In this document: one piece after another, positions 37,432-46,078 of the stretch | How positions within the stretch are numbered: the stretch's first letter is position 1 | Layout of the letters: each line of letters opens with the position of its first letter | The notes under the pieces: model-generated | What the model saw: only the letters and a program-made list of their open reading frames with translations | Told to the model about the DNA's origin: nothing | Databases searched by the model: none | Made by a program: the position numbers and the translations under genes | Assembly (NCBI GenBank): GCA_007713455.1 | Contig: VMRT01000008.1 | Coordinates: 1 to 64,000 of the forward strand | Direction of reading: 5' to 3' | Origin: Pseudomonas sp. | GTDB lineage: Bacteria > Pseudomonadota > Gammaproteobacteria > Pseudomonadales > Pseudomonadaceae | Length of the DNA: 64,000 bases

Positions 37432-37853
37432 GGCGCAGGAACCAGCTGTAGCGGGCCGAGCGCTTGGCTGGCGGGGCTGGCAATGCTGCGCGATGGCAGG
37501 CGCATGATCAGCTGTCCCGCTCGCGTGACACGGCCGCGCAGCTCCACGCGCTGGCCCGGGCGAAAAGTGTCCGGGTTGAACTGCAGGATGAATGGCAATT
37601 CGCTGCCGCGGCCCTTGAGCTGCACGTTGCTCAGCAGGCGGTCTGGCTGGTCACGGCGATCGACTTCCAGCAAGGCGAGTTCGACGTCGCTGCCCGCCGG
37701 TGCGCCGATCAGGCTGCCGCTCAGTTCGTTGAGCAGTTTGGAATGGGGTGCGGTGCTCAGCTCGACGGGAGCCGTCTGTGGTTCGCTGGGTTGGCTGCCG
37801 CAGCCGGCGAGCAGCGTCAGCAGGGCGGGCAGAACGAGAAAACGTGATGGCAC
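37428..37853 (-). CDS. YbaY/YscW-family lipoprotein
   Basis: 141 residues from GTG 37853, preceded by a full AGGAGG six bases away; the frame opens further back at 37934 without a better site. Lipobox LTLLAGC gives lipidated Cys19. The remaining single domain (ELSGSLIGAPAGSDVELALLEV) has the YscW/YbaY pattern, whose function is not settled. Coupled to the methyltransferase gene. Confidence 0.78.
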   Translation of the reverse strand: MPSRFLVLPALLTLLAGCGSQPSEPQTAPVELSTAPHSKLLNELSGSLIGAPAGSDVELALLEVDRRDQPDRLLSNVQLKGRGSELPFILQFNPDTFRPGQRVELRGRVTRAGQLIMRLPSRSIASPASQALGPLQLVPAP

Positions 37854-37966
37854 GGACGGCCTCCTGAACGGCGATTGCGGGCTTGTATAGCAGCAAAGCC
37901 GTCGCCTTGTCTTGCGGGTCGGATGCGCTACCATGGCCGTCCCGACGTACGACCGATTTCAGCCCC

Positions 37967-38434
37967 ATGCATTGTCCCTTCTGTGCCGCCAACGATACCA
38001 AGGTCATCGATTCCCGCTTGGTTGCCGAGGGCGATCAGGTGCGCCGCCGCCGCGAGTGTCTGGCCTGTGGCGAGCGTTTCACCACCTTCGAAACCGCCGA
38101 GCTGGTGATGCCGCGCCTGATCAAGTCCGATGGCAGCCGACAGCCGTTCGACGAGCAGAAACTGCGCGCCGGCATGCAGCGTGCGCTGGAAAAGCGTCCG
38201 GTCAGCGTCGAGCGTCTCGAAGCGGCCATCGCCCATATCAAGCATCAGCTGCGCGCCACCGGCGAGCGCGAAATCAAGTCGAGGGTGCTCGGCGAGCTGG
38301 TGATGGCCGAGCTGCAGAAGCTCGACGAGGTCGCCTATATCCGCTTTGCCTCGGTCTACCGCCGCTTCCAGGACCTCAACGAATTCCGCGAGGAGATCGA
38401 GCGGCTGTCCCGCGAGCCCGCGAAGCCCGAATGA
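37967..38434 (+). CDS. nrdR: Transcriptional repressor NrdR
   Basis: 155 residues. Zinc ribbon Cys3, Cys6, Cys31, Cys34, then the ATP-cone domain (about 49-139) that senses ATP/dATP. NrdR represses ribonucleotide reductase genes, which are not in this window. ATG 37967 is chosen over the frame start 37883 because it begins MHCPFC. Its stop overlaps the ribD start (ATGA), a common nrdR-ribD arrangement. Confidence 0.97.
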   Translation: MHCPFCAANDTKVIDSRLVAEGDQVRRRRECLACGERFTTFETAELVMPRLIKSDGSRQPFDEQKLRAGMQRALEKRPVSVERLEAAIAHIKHQLRATGEREIKSRVLGELVMAELQKLDEVAYIRFASVYRRFQDLNEFREEIERLSREPAKPE

Positions 38435-39531
38435 CTACCGATCACGCCTGGATGGCCCGCGCGCTGCAGTTGGCGCGCAAGGGGCTGTATTCGACCCATC
38501 CGAACCCTCGGGTCGGTTGCGTCATCGTCGCTGATGGCGAGCTGGTCGGCGAAGGCTGGCACGTACGCGCCGGCGAGCCGCATGCCGAAGTCCATGCGCT
38601 GCGCCAGGCGGGTGAGCGCGCCCGCGGTGCCACCGCGTACGTCACCCTCGAACCCTGCAGCCATTACGGGCGTACGCCGCCCTGTGCCGAAGCGCTGGTC
38701 AGGGCTGGCGTTGGACGCGTGGTGGCTGCCATGCAGGACCCCAATCCGCAGGTCGCCGGGCGTGGTTTGGAGCTGCTGCGTAGTGCCGGCATCGAGGTCG
38801 CCAGCGGTGTGCTGGAAGCCGAGGCGCGCGAGCTCAACTGCGGCTTTATCAAACGTATGGAACGCGGTCTGCCATTCGTTCGCGCCAAGCTGGCGATGAG
38901 CCTGGACGGGCGTACCGCGATGGCCAGCGGCGAGAGCCAGTGGATCACCGGCCCGGCCGCCCGCGCCGAGGTGCAGCGCTTGCGCGCCCGTTCCAGCGTA
39001 GTACTGACCGGCGCAGACACCGTGCTCATGGATGCCGCGCGGCTGACCGTGCGCGGGGCCGAGCTGGGGCTGGATGCGGAAACCACCGCGCTGGCGCTGC
39101 AGCGCCCGCCGCTGCGGGTGCTGGTCGATGGTCGGCTGCGCGTGCCGCTGGATGCGCCGTTCTTTCAGGCTGGTCCGGCGCTGGTCGTCACGGCGGTCGC
39201 CGGCTGCGAGGAGGCCTATCGTGCAGCGGGCCATGAGGCGCTGGTGCTGGGGCAGGAGCGGGTCGACCTAGCCGCGCTGCTGCGGGAACTGGCCGCGCGC
39301 GGGACCAACGAGGTGCTGGTCGAAGCGGGCCCGCGGCTGATTGGTGCGTTTGCCAGCCTCGGGTTGATCGACGAATACCAGATATTCATGGCCGCCAAGT
39401 TTCTCGGCTCCTCGGCGCGGCCGCTGCTGGAGCTGCCTCTGGAACGCATGAGCGAGGCGCGCGAGCTGAAGATTGTCGACATTCGCTCGGTGGGTGACGA
39501 CTGGAAGATCGTGGCGCGTCCGGCCAGCTGA
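38431..39531 (+). CDS. ribD: Riboflavin biosynthesis deaminase/reductase RibD
   Basis: 366 residues. Deaminase domain with zinc ligands His51 (HAEVHAL, with Glu53 as the acid), Cys76 (PCSHYG) and Cys85, then the reductase domain from about 148 ([10 protein letters not shown]). It performs two steps after GTP cyclohydrolase II. It lies ahead of the FMN riboswitch and so outside its control. Confidence 0.97.
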   Translation: MTTDHAWMARALQLARKGLYSTHPNPRVGCVIVADGELVGEGWHVRAGEPHAEVHALRQAGERARGATAYVTLEPCSHYGRTPPCAEALVRAGVGRVVAAMQDPNPQVAGRGLELLRSAGIEVASGVLEAEARELNCGFIKRMERGLPFVRAKLAMSLDGRTAMASGESQWITGPAARAEVQRLRARSSVVLTGADTVLMDAARLTVRGAELGLDAETTALALQRPPLRVLVDGRLRVPLDAPFFQAGPALVVTAVAGCEEAYRAAGHEALVLGQERVDLAALLRELAARGTNEVLVEAGPRLIGAFASLGLIDEYQIFMAAKFLGSSARPLLELPLERMSEARELKIVDIRSVGDDWKIVARPAS

Positions 39532-39660
39532 TCGGCAACTCGTGTCGGCTGTGTCCGCCGATAGCCTGTGTCTTGCATTCAGATAGCTGCTACCGGGCGA
39601 TAACGGGCTGCCCCGCGTCGCTATTTGTGTTAAAAACGCTGCCGGGCCGCGACTGGCCCA

Positions 39661-39793
39661 ACGTTCTCAGGGCGGGGTGCGATTCCCCACCGGCGGTAAT
39701 GGCCACGGCCTAGCCCGCGAGCGCTTGCTTCGGCAAGGTCAGCAGACCCGGTGTGATTCCGGGGCCGACGGTATAGTCCGGATGAGAGAGAGC
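39661..39793 (+). promoter_or_regulatory. FMN riboswitch (RFN element)
   Basis: All conserved blocks are present in order: GGGCGGGGTGCGATTCCCC, CCGGCGGTAAT, AGCCCGCGAGCGC, GGTCAGCAGACCCGGTG, GATTCCGGGGCCGACGGT and AGTCCGGATGAGAGAGAG. The ends TTCTC and GAGAG close P1. It precedes ribE-ribBA and should lower their expression when FMN is high. Confidence 0.97.
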
Positions 39794-39853
39794 GGGATAT
39801 CCCGATGGACGCCGTCCGTGCGCCCGTCATGCATCCCTATCGATCCGTAGCGC

Positions 39854-39872
39854 CCTGTTTTTCAAAAACAGG
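39854..39872 (+). promoter_or_regulatory. Hairpin in the FMN riboswitch expression platform
   Basis: CCTGTTTTT pairs with AAAAACAGG around one base. The 3' arm runs into CAGGAG (39869-39874), a ribosome-binding site for the 16-codon reading frame at 39883, so the hairpin could mask it. Confidence 0.5.
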
Positions 39873-39882
39873 AGTTCGTCGT

Positions 39883-39933
39883 ATGCAGCGTTTTACCCGC
39901 CTTCCTCGGGAGGCCACATGTTCACCGGAATAA
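39883..39933 (+). CDS. Possible 16-codon leader peptide overlapping the ribE start
   Basis: ATG 39883 reads MQRFTRLPREATCSPE and stops at 39931-39933, 16 bases into ribE in another frame. CAGGAG stands eight bases ahead. The location between a riboswitch and its target suggests a coupling device, but it may be chance. No homologue is known to me. Confidence 0.35.
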   Translation: MQRFTRLPREATCSPE

Positions 39934-40580
39934 TCGAAGCCATCGGTACCATTCGTGCGCTCACGCCCAAGGGCGGCGACGTCCGCGTGCTGGTCGAAAC
40001 CGGCAAGCTCGATCTGGGCGACGTCAAACTGGGCGACAGCATCGCGGTCAACGGCGTCTGCCTGACTGCGGTTGAGCTGCCGGGCAGCGGCTTCTGGGCC
40101 GACGTCAGCCGCGAAACCCTGGCGCGCACCGCCTTTATCGACCTCAAGGCCGGCAATCGGGTCAATCTGGAAAAGGCCCTGACGCCTACCAGCCGCCTTG
40201 GTGGCCATCTGGTCAGCGGTCACGTCGACGGCGTCGGCGAGGTCGTGGCGCGTGAAGATAACGCCCGCGCCGTGCAGTTCCGCATCCGTGCGCCGCGCGA
40301 GCTGGCCAAGTACATCGCGCTCAAGGGCTCGATCACCGTGGACGGCACCAGCCTCACGGTCAATGCGGTCAACGGCGCGGAGTTCGAGCTGACCATCGTG
40401 CCGCACACCCTCGGCGAAACCATCATGGCCGACTACCGCCCCGGGCGGCAGGTGAACCTGGAAGTCGACCTGCTGGCGCGTTACCTGGAGCGCCTGATGA
40501 TGGGCGACAAGGCCGCCGAACCCAAGGCCTCGGGGCTCACCGAAGGTTTTCTCGCCGAGCACGGCTACCTGAAGAATTGA
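39918..40580 (+). CDS. ribE: Riboflavin synthase alpha subunit
   Basis: 220 residues in two similar beta-barrel halves (MFTGIIEAIGTI and the second repeat from about 98 with SGHVDGVGEV). It dismutates two 6,7-dimethyl-8-ribityllumazine molecules to riboflavin. GGGAGG lies seven bases before the ATG. First gene under the FMN riboswitch. Confidence 0.96.
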   Translation: MFTGIIEAIGTIRALTPKGGDVRVLVETGKLDLGDVKLGDSIAVNGVCLTAVELPGSGFWADVSRETLARTAFIDLKAGNRVNLEKALTPTSRLGGHLVSGHVDGVGEVVAREDNARAVQFRIRAPRELAKYIALKGSITVDGTSLTVNAVNGAEFELTIVPHTLGETIMADYRPGRQVNLEVDLLARYLERLMMGDKAAEPKASGLTEGFLAEHGYLKN

Positions 40581-40591
40581 GGAGACGCCCC

Positions 40592-41671
40592 ATGGCGCTC
40601 AATACCGCTGAAGAACTGATCGAAGACATCCGCGCCGGCAAGATGGTCATCCTCATGGATGACGAGGACCGCGAGAACGAGGGCGACATCATCGTCGCCT
40701 CCGAATGCGTCACCGCCGAGCACATCAACTTCATGGCACGCTTCGCCCGCGGCCTGATCTGCATGCCGATGACCCGCGAGCGCTGTGAGCTGCTCAAGCT
40801 GCCGCTGATGGCACCGCGCAATGGTTCCGGTTTCGGCACCAAGTTCACCGTTTCCATCGAGGCGGCTGAAGGCGTGACCACCGGCATTTCCGCCGCAGAC
40901 CGTGCGCGGACCGTGCAGGCTGCCGTGGCGCGCGCTGCGAAAGCCGAAGACATCGTCAGCCCTGGTCACATCTTCCCGCTGATGGCGCAGCCGGGCGGCG
41001 TACTGGCGCGTGCCGGTCACACCGAGGCGGCATGTGATCTGGCGCGCATGGCAGGCTTCGAACCATCCGGCGTGATCTGCGAGATCATGAACGACGACGG
41101 CACCATGGCGCGCCGCCCGCAGCTTGAGCTGTTCGCCGAGCAGCATGGGCTGAAGATCGGCACCATCGCCGACCTGATCCACTACCGCATGATCCACGAG
41201 CGCACCGTGGAGCGGGTTTCCGAGCAGCCGCTGGAAACCGAGCTGGGTCAGTTCAACCTGGTCACCTACCGCGACGGCGTCGAGGACACCGTGCACATGG
41301 CACTGACCCGCGGCGAGATTTCCCCCGAGGAGCCGACGCTGGTGCGCGTGCACAACATGGAGCCGCTGCGTGATCTGCTGCTGGTCACCGTGCCGGGCCG
41401 CTGGAGCCTGCGCGCGGCAATGAGCGAAGTGGCCAAGGCCGGCAAGGGCGTTGTGCTGCTGCTCGGCAACCCGCTGACCGGCCCGCAGTTGCTGGCGCAG
41501 CTGACCCGTCAGCAGCCGCCGACCCCGGCGACCTACAGCACCGTCGGTGCCGGTTCGCAGATCCTGCGTGATCTTGGTGTACGCAAGATGCGCCTGATGA
41601 GCGCGCCGATGAAGTTCAACGCGATATCCGGCTTCGATCTGGAAGTTGTAGAATACCTCCCGGCCGAATAA
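40592..41671 (+). CDS. ribBA: DHBP synthase with degenerate GTP cyclohydrolase II domain (RibBA-like, RibBX)
   Basis: 359 residues. Residues about 1-200 are an intact 3,4-dihydroxy-2-butanone-4-phosphate synthase with acidic DDEDREN and SPGHIFPL motifs. The C-terminal half has cyclohydrolase II shape, but where RibA has the zinc-binding CxxxxxxxxxxCxC it reads VRVHNMEPLRDLLLV, without cysteine, so it cannot bind zinc. The true enzyme is the separate ribA at 45057. ATG 40592 is used rather than the frame start at 40577, since GGAG precedes it and MALNTAEE is typical. Confidence 0.93.
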   Translation: MALNTAEELIEDIRAGKMVILMDDEDRENEGDIIVASECVTAEHINFMARFARGLICMPMTRERCELLKLPLMAPRNGSGFGTKFTVSIEAAEGVTTGISAADRARTVQAAVARAAKAEDIVSPGHIFPLMAQPGGVLARAGHTEAACDLARMAGFEPSGVICEIMNDDGTMARRPQLELFAEQHGLKIGTIADLIHYRMIHERTVERVSEQPLETELGQFNLVTYRDGVEDTVHMALTRGEISPEEPTLVRVHNMEPLRDLLLVTVPGRWSLRAAMSEVAKAGKGVVLLLGNPLTGPQLLAQLTRQQPPTPATYSTVGAGSQILRDLGVRKMRLMSAPMKFNAISGFDLEVVEYLPAE

Positions 41672-41676
41672 TCAGA

Positions 41677-41709
41677 GGCGCCGCGCAGTCCGCGGCGCCT
41701 TCGTTCTTT
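41677..41709 (+). terminator. Terminator or attenuator between ribBA and ribH
   Basis: Nine-base stem GGCGCCGCG/CGCGGCGCC (41677-41685, 41691-41699) with loop CAGTC, followed by a T-rich tail. It may partly separate ribE-ribBA from ribH-nusB-thiL-pgpA. Confidence 0.65.
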
Positions 41710-41729
41710 AAAGAGATGAGAAAGCACCC

Positions 41730-42206
41730 ATGCCCCTGAAGACCATCGAAGGAACCTTCATCGCCCCGCAGGGCAAATACGCCCTGGTCGTAGGCCGCTT
41801 CAACAGCTTCGTCGTCGAGAGCCTGGTCAGCGGCGCGGTCGATGCGCTGGTTCGCCACGGCGTCAGCGAGAACGACATCACCATCATCCGTGCACCGGGT
41901 GCCTTCGAGATTCCGCTGGTTGCGCAGAAGGTCGCCCAGCAGGGTGAATACGACGCCATCGTCGCCCTCGGCGCGGTCATTCGTGGCGGTACGCCGCATT
42001 TCGAATACGTTGCCGGTGAGTGCACCAAGGGCCTGGCCCAGGTTTCCATGGAATTCGGTGTGCCGGTCGCCTTCGGCGTACTGACCGTCGATTCCATCGA
42101 ACAGGCCATCGAGCGCTCCGGCACCAAGGCCGGCAACAAGGGCGCCGAAGCCGCACTTTCCGCACTGGAAATGGTGAGCCTGCTGTCGCAGCTGGAGGCG
42201 AAGTGA
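41730..42206 (+). CDS. ribH: 6,7-dimethyl-8-ribityllumazine synthase
   Basis: 158 residues, lumazine synthase fold with FNSFVVESL and catalytic His90 in [10 protein letters not shown]. It condenses the RibD product with DHBP to give the substrate of RibE. Its TGA overlaps the GTG of nusB. Confidence 0.97.
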   Translation: MPLKTIEGTFIAPQGKYALVVGRFNSFVVESLVSGAVDALVRHGVSENDITIIRAPGAFEIPLVAQKVAQQGEYDAIVALGAVIRGGTPHFEYVAGECTKGLAQVSMEFGVPVAFGVLTVDSIEQAIERSGTKAGNKGAEAALSALEMVSLLSQLEAK

Positions 42207-42688
42207 GCCTGAATCACGACGATAGCCAGGACGCTCCCCAGCCCAAGGCCAAGGGCAAGATTGCCACGCGCCGGGTTGCCCGCAGCCTGGCGATGCAGGC
42301 GCTGTATCAGTGGCACATGGCCGGTCAGAGCCTCAACGAAATCGAGGCGCAGTTCCGCGTCGACAACGATTTCTCCGGGGTGGACGGCAGCTACTTCCAC
42401 GAGCTGTTGACCGGTGTCGCACGCAGCAAGAGCGAAGTCGACGGTGCCATCGCGCCGAATCTCGACCGTCCGCTGGACGAGCTCGATCCGGTGGAGCTGG
42501 CGATTCTGCGGCTGTCCACCTACGAGCTGATGCAGCGCATCGACGTGCCTTACCGCGTAGTCATCAACGAAGGCATCGAGCTGGCCAAGGTCTATGGCGC
42601 CACCGACGGGCACAAGTTCGTCAACGGCGTGCTGGACAAGCTGGCGCCCACGCTGCGCAGCGCCGAAGTGCGCAACCACAAGCGCTGA
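42203..42688 (+). CDS. nusB: Transcription antitermination factor NusB
   Basis: 161 residues from GTG 42203 overlapping the ribH stop; the frame is open upstream within ribH but the family start ARxxAxQALYQW is at about 30. NusB with S10 (548-859) binds boxA in rRNA leaders. Genes ribH-nusB-thiL-pgpA are a standard run in pseudomonads. Confidence 0.95.
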   Translation: MSLNHDDSQDAPQPKAKGKIATRRVARSLAMQALYQWHMAGQSLNEIEAQFRVDNDFSGVDGSYFHELLTGVARSKSEVDGAIAPNLDRPLDELDPVELAILRLSTYELMQRIDVPYRVVINEGIELAKVYGATDGHKFVNGVLDKLAPTLRSAEVRNHKR

Positions 42689-42700
42689 TGGCTGCTCGCC

Positions 42701-43663
42701 TTGCTGGGTGAGTTCGAGCTGATCCGTCACTACTTCGCTGCCGCCGCTTGTGCCAGGGCTGGCGGCGAAGTCGTTCTCGGCATTGGCGATGATTGTGCCC
42801 TGCTGCAGCTTCCGGTCGGCGAACAGCTGTCTGTTTCCACCGATACCCTGGTCGCCGGGGTACATTTCCCCGATCCCTGCGATCCCTTCCTGCTCGGGCA
42901 GCGCGCGCTGGCCGTGGCGGCCAGTGATCTTGCCGCCATGGGCGCCGCGCCCATCGGCTTCACCCTCGCCCTGACCTTGCCTGCTGGCGATCCACTCTGG
43001 CTGGCGGAACTTGCCCGTGGCCTGGATTCGATGGCGCTTGATTGCAGCCTGCGTTTGATTGGTGGCGACACCACCCGCGGCCCGCTGAGCCTGACCGTCA
43101 CCGTGTTCGGCCGGGTGCCGTCCGGGCTGGCGCTGGTTCGGTCCGGCGCGCAGGTCGGTGATCTGCTCTGTGTCGGCGGTGTGCTCGGTGAGGCGGCTGG
43201 TGCCCTGCCGCTGGTGCTGCGCCAGGCCGAAGCCGATGCAGACGTCGCCGAACACCTGCTGGCGCGCTACTGGTCGCCGCAACCGCAGTTGGCCCTGGGT
43301 GAAGCGCTGCGAAGCAAGGCCACGGCGGCGCTGGATATCTCCGACGGTCTGCTGGCCGATTGTGGGCATATCGCCAAGGCTTCGGGTGTGGCCTTGCAGA
43401 TCGAGCGTGATCGCCTGCCTCTGTCCGAGTCGCTACGCCGGTTCGCCGGTGAGGGCGAAGCGTTACGCTGTGCGCTGGCCGGCGGGGATGACTATCTGCT
43501 CGCCTTTACGCTGCCGCCCGCTGAGCTATCTGCGCTGCTCGACGCCGGCTGGTCGGTGCACGTCATCGGTCGAGTGGCGGCGGGGCAGGGGGTGCAGCTG
43601 CTTGATGCGGCGGGCAACGAAGTGGCCGTGTCCGAGCGTGGCTACAACCATTTCAATGCGTAG
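42701..43663 (+). CDS. thiL: Thiamine-monophosphate kinase
   Basis: 320 residues; makes thiamine diphosphate. Motifs GIGDDCALL, STDTLVAGVHF and the C-terminal GGDDYLLAF are typical. The start is non-ATG: TTG 42701 or CTG 42704 give the family N terminus (M)GEFELIRHYF. An ATG at 42688, overlapping the nusB stop, is out of frame and ends after seven codons (MAARLAG). No ribosome-binding site is visible, so translation may depend on coupling. Confidence 0.9.
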   Translation: MLGEFELIRHYFAAAACARAGGEVVLGIGDDCALLQLPVGEQLSVSTDTLVAGVHFPDPCDPFLLGQRALAVAASDLAAMGAAPIGFTLALTLPAGDPLWLAELARGLDSMALDCSLRLIGGDTTRGPLSLTVTVFGRVPSGLALVRSGAQVGDLLCVGGVLGEAAGALPLVLRQAEADADVAEHLLARYWSPQPQLALGEALRSKATAALDISDGLLADCGHIAKASGVALQIERDRLPLSESLRRFAGEGEALRCALAGGDDYLLAFTLPPAELSALLDAGWSVHVIGRVAAGQGVQLLDAAGNEVAVSERGYNHFNA

Positions 43664-43716
43664 GCGCTGGTTCGACCCCGTAGCTGCTTGCCATCGATCC
43701 GATAAGGAACGCTGTT

Positions 43717-44214
43717 TTGACTGACTCCGCACCGGTCGCGACCAAGCCACAAACTCTGGTCTGGTCCAATCCCTGGCACAACCTAGCGTTCGGCTTCGGT
43801 TCCGGGCTTATGCCCAAGGCGCCGGGCACCTGGGGTTCGCTGGTTGCACTGCCGTTCGTGCCGCTATGGCAACTGCTACCAGGCTGGGGTTATCTATTGA
43901 TGCTCGGGCTGACCATGCTGTTCGGCGTCTGGCTGTGCGGCAAGGTGGCCCGCGAGCTCGGCGTGCACGATCATGAAGGGATCGTCTGGGATGAGTTCGT
44001 CGGCATCTGGATCACCTTCTGGCTGGTGCCGGAAGGCTGGTACTGGATGCTGCTTGGTTTCGTGGTGTTCCGCGTGATGGATATCGCCAAACCCTGGCCG
44101 ATCAGCTGGGTGGATCGGCACATCCATGGCGGGGTGGGCATCATGCTCGACGATATCCTCGCCGGTGTCGCGGCCTGGGCGGTCATGCAGGGACTGGTGG
44201 CGCTGTTGGTTTGA
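43717..44214 (+). CDS. pgpA: Phosphatidylglycerophosphatase A
   Basis: 165 residues from TTG 43717 with AAGGAA seven bases ahead. Motifs PGTWGSL and WDEFVGIW and four hydrophobic segments fit PgpA, which dephosphorylates phosphatidylglycerol phosphate in the inner membrane. Confidence 0.93.
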   Translation: MTDSAPVATKPQTLVWSNPWHNLAFGFGSGLMPKAPGTWGSLVALPFVPLWQLLPGWGYLLMLGLTMLFGVWLCGKVARELGVHDHEGIVWDEFVGIWITFWLVPEGWYWMLLGFVVFRVMDIAKPWPISWVDRHIHGGVGIMLDDILAGVAAWAVMQGLVALLV

Positions 44215-44298
44215 TTGTGCGTCCGGTCGCTGCAGGCAGTCGGCCATTGAAGGATGATCGGCGTTCGCCCCGGGCCCGGTTTCGAGGAAGAAATAGCC

Positions 44299-44946
44299 AT
44301 GCGTAGCGTCTCCATTTTGTTCGCCAGCCTGTTGCTCCTGCCCGCGCTGGCGCAGGCCGCCTCCATGGTGCAAGTGGTCGGGCTATTTCCGGGCGCTGCG
44401 GTGGTCAATGTCGACGGTCAGCGCAAGCTGGTCAGGGTCGGCCAGACCGGCCCTGGCGGCGTCCAGGTGGTGAGCGCCGATGGCAGCGGTGCGGTGCTGC
44501 GCGTCGACGGCGTTGAGCGTCATTACAACCTGAGTCGCGAATACAGCGGCGCCTACGCGGCGCCAAGCAAGACCCAGCTGAGCGTCGCAAAGGGCACTGG
44601 CGGCCATTACTGGATCGCCGGTGCGATCAACGGCCAGTCGATTCAGTTTCTCGTTGATACCGGCGCCACCTCGGTGGCGATCAACGAACATCAGGCCCGT
44701 CGCTTGGGCATCGACTACCGCGTCAACGGTCGGCCCATGGTGGTGAGCACCGCCAGCGGTACGGCGAAGGCCTGGCGCGTGCATCTCAACAGCGTCAAGG
44801 TCGGGGCGATCGAGGTGCTCGGCGTGGACGCGGTGGTCGTCGAGGGCGGTTCGCCTACCGAGGCGCTGCTCGGCATGAGCTTTCTCGGGCGCGTCAGCTG
44901 GCGCGAGGAGCAGGGCGTGCTGGTGTTGGAGTCGAAAACCTCCTGA
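44299..44946 (+). CDS. Periplasmic retropepsin-like aspartic protease (clan AA)
   Basis: 215 residues from ATG 44299 with signal peptide (MRSVSILFASLLLLPALAQAA); the frame starts earlier at 44254. The active-site triplet is DTGATS near 130, with the conserved ALLGMSFL close to the C terminus. One catalytic Asp per chain implies a dimer. It matches TIGR02281-type proteins, found in many proteobacteria with unknown targets. Confidence 0.82.
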   Translation: MRSVSILFASLLLLPALAQAASMVQVVGLFPGAAVVNVDGQRKLVRVGQTGPGGVQVVSADGSGAVLRVDGVERHYNLSREYSGAYAAPSKTQLSVAKGTGGHYWIAGAINGQSIQFLVDTGATSVAINEHQARRLGIDYRVNGRPMVVSTASGTAKAWRVHLNSVKVGAIEVLGVDAVVVEGGSPTEALLGMSFLGRVSWREEQGVLVLESKTS

Positions 44947-45015
44947 GCGGCTTCCTGACGGCACGATAGGCGCGGTCGACGACCAAACTCTCCAGCCAGA
45001 TTCGCGGTTAGTTGG

Positions 45016-45024
45016 TGTTACAAT
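45016..45024 (+). promoter_or_regulatory. Extended -10 promoter of ribA
   Basis: TG-T-TACAAT: extended -10 with five of six matches, 33 bases before the GTG start. No good -35. It lies far from the FMN riboswitch, so ribA is likely constitutive. Confidence 0.5.
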
Positions 45025-45056
45025 GTCCGCTTTTCTGCCTCCTGGGATTTCCGCCC

Positions 45057-45674
45057 GTGTCTGTCGTGTTCGTCGCTGCTTCCCAACTGCCGACGCCGTT
45101 CGGCGTGTTCACCATGCATGGTTTTCTCGACCAGGACACTGGCAAGGAACATGTCGCGCTGACGCTCGGCGATGTGGCCGATGGCAAGCCGGTACTGGGT
45201 CGTCTGCACTCCGAGTGCCTGACCGGCGATGCGTTATTCAGCCTGCGCTGTGACTGCGGCTTCCAGCTCGAAGCGGCGCTGCGCGCGATTGCCGAAGAGG
45301 GGCGTGGTGTGCTGCTCTATCTGCGCCAGGAAGGCCGTGGTATCGGCCTGCTGAACAAGATTCGCGCTTACGAGCTGCAGGATGCCGGCGCCGATACCGT
45401 TGAGGCCAACGAGCGCCTGGGCTTCGCCCCGGACATGCGCGACTACGCTATTTGCCTGCCGATGCTCGAACACCTGGGCATCGCTGAGATCAAGCTGATG
45501 ACCAACAACCCGCGCAAGGTCAAGGCGCTGCAGGGCTTCGGCATTCGCGTCGCCGAACGCAAGCCATTGCAGATCGCGCATAACCCATACAACCGCAACT
45601 ACCTCGCCACCAAGGCCGGCAAGCTCGGCCACATGCTCGGCGAGATTCACCAGGGCGAAGCCGAGCAGTCGTGA
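45057..45674 (+). CDS. ribA: GTP cyclohydrolase II
   Basis: 205 residues from GTG 45057 ([16 protein letters not shown]), the usual length; ATG-like starts further up would add an unrelated leader. Zinc ligands Cys54, Cys65 and Cys67 in [17 protein letters not shown] and the REEGRGIGL-type active site ([14 protein letters not shown]) are intact. It opens GTP to start riboflavin synthesis, compensating for the dead domain in the ribBA-like protein. Confidence 0.97.
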   Translation: MSVVFVAASQLPTPFGVFTMHGFLDQDTGKEHVALTLGDVADGKPVLGRLHSECLTGDALFSLRCDCGFQLEAALRAIAEEGRGVLLYLRQEGRGIGLLNKIRAYELQDAGADTVEANERLGFAPDMRDYAICLPMLEHLGIAEIKLMTNNPRKVKALQGFGIRVAERKPLQIAHNPYNRNYLATKAGKLGHMLGEIHQGEAEQS

Positions 45675-46078
45675 CGCGAGCCGCCGCCCTTCGCCAGCTC
45701 GCACGTGACGGCTGGCTGCATACGCTGCTGATGGTGCTGCCTGTGTTGGTCCTTGGGCGCACATCGGTGGTGTTTGCCGACTGGGGTCTGCCACTCTTCG
45801 CTGCAGGCCTCGTCTCGCTGTTCTTCAGCCTGCGGGCCTTCACCCGGTTCAAACATGCACTGATCGCCACCGAACAGGCGCTGAACGGTCCGGTGGAGGA
45901 CGACGCCTGGAACGATCTGCGTCGCGTTCGCCGTCGCGGCCTGCTGGTCGCCTCGCTACCGGCCTGGTTTGCCGCCGCCGGCGCGCTGCTGCGCATGGAG
46001 CCAGTTGCTCGTCTGTTGCTGGTATTCGGCAGCCTGGTCTTGCTGGTGCTCTACCGCATTCCGCGGCAACTGCACTGA
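45671..46078 (+). CDS. Small membrane protein of unknown function
   Basis: 135 residues from GTG 45671 overlapping the ribA stop. Four hydrophobic segments, two before and two after a charged loop ([16 protein letters not shown]). It also abuts btuF by one base. Its position suggests co-expression with ribA and btuF. No family is recognised. Confidence 0.75.
   Translation: MTRAAALRQLARDGWLHTLLMVLPVLVLGRTSVVFADWGLPLFAAGLVSLFFSLRAFTRFKHALIATEQALNGPVEDDAWNDLRRVRRRGLLVASLPAWFAAAGALLRMEPVARLLLVFGSLVLLVLYRIPRQLH

Noticed and set aside
45012-45056. ATG-type upstream start for ribA
   Set aside because: The 15 extra residues are unlike RibA, and the region holds the extended -10 promoter.
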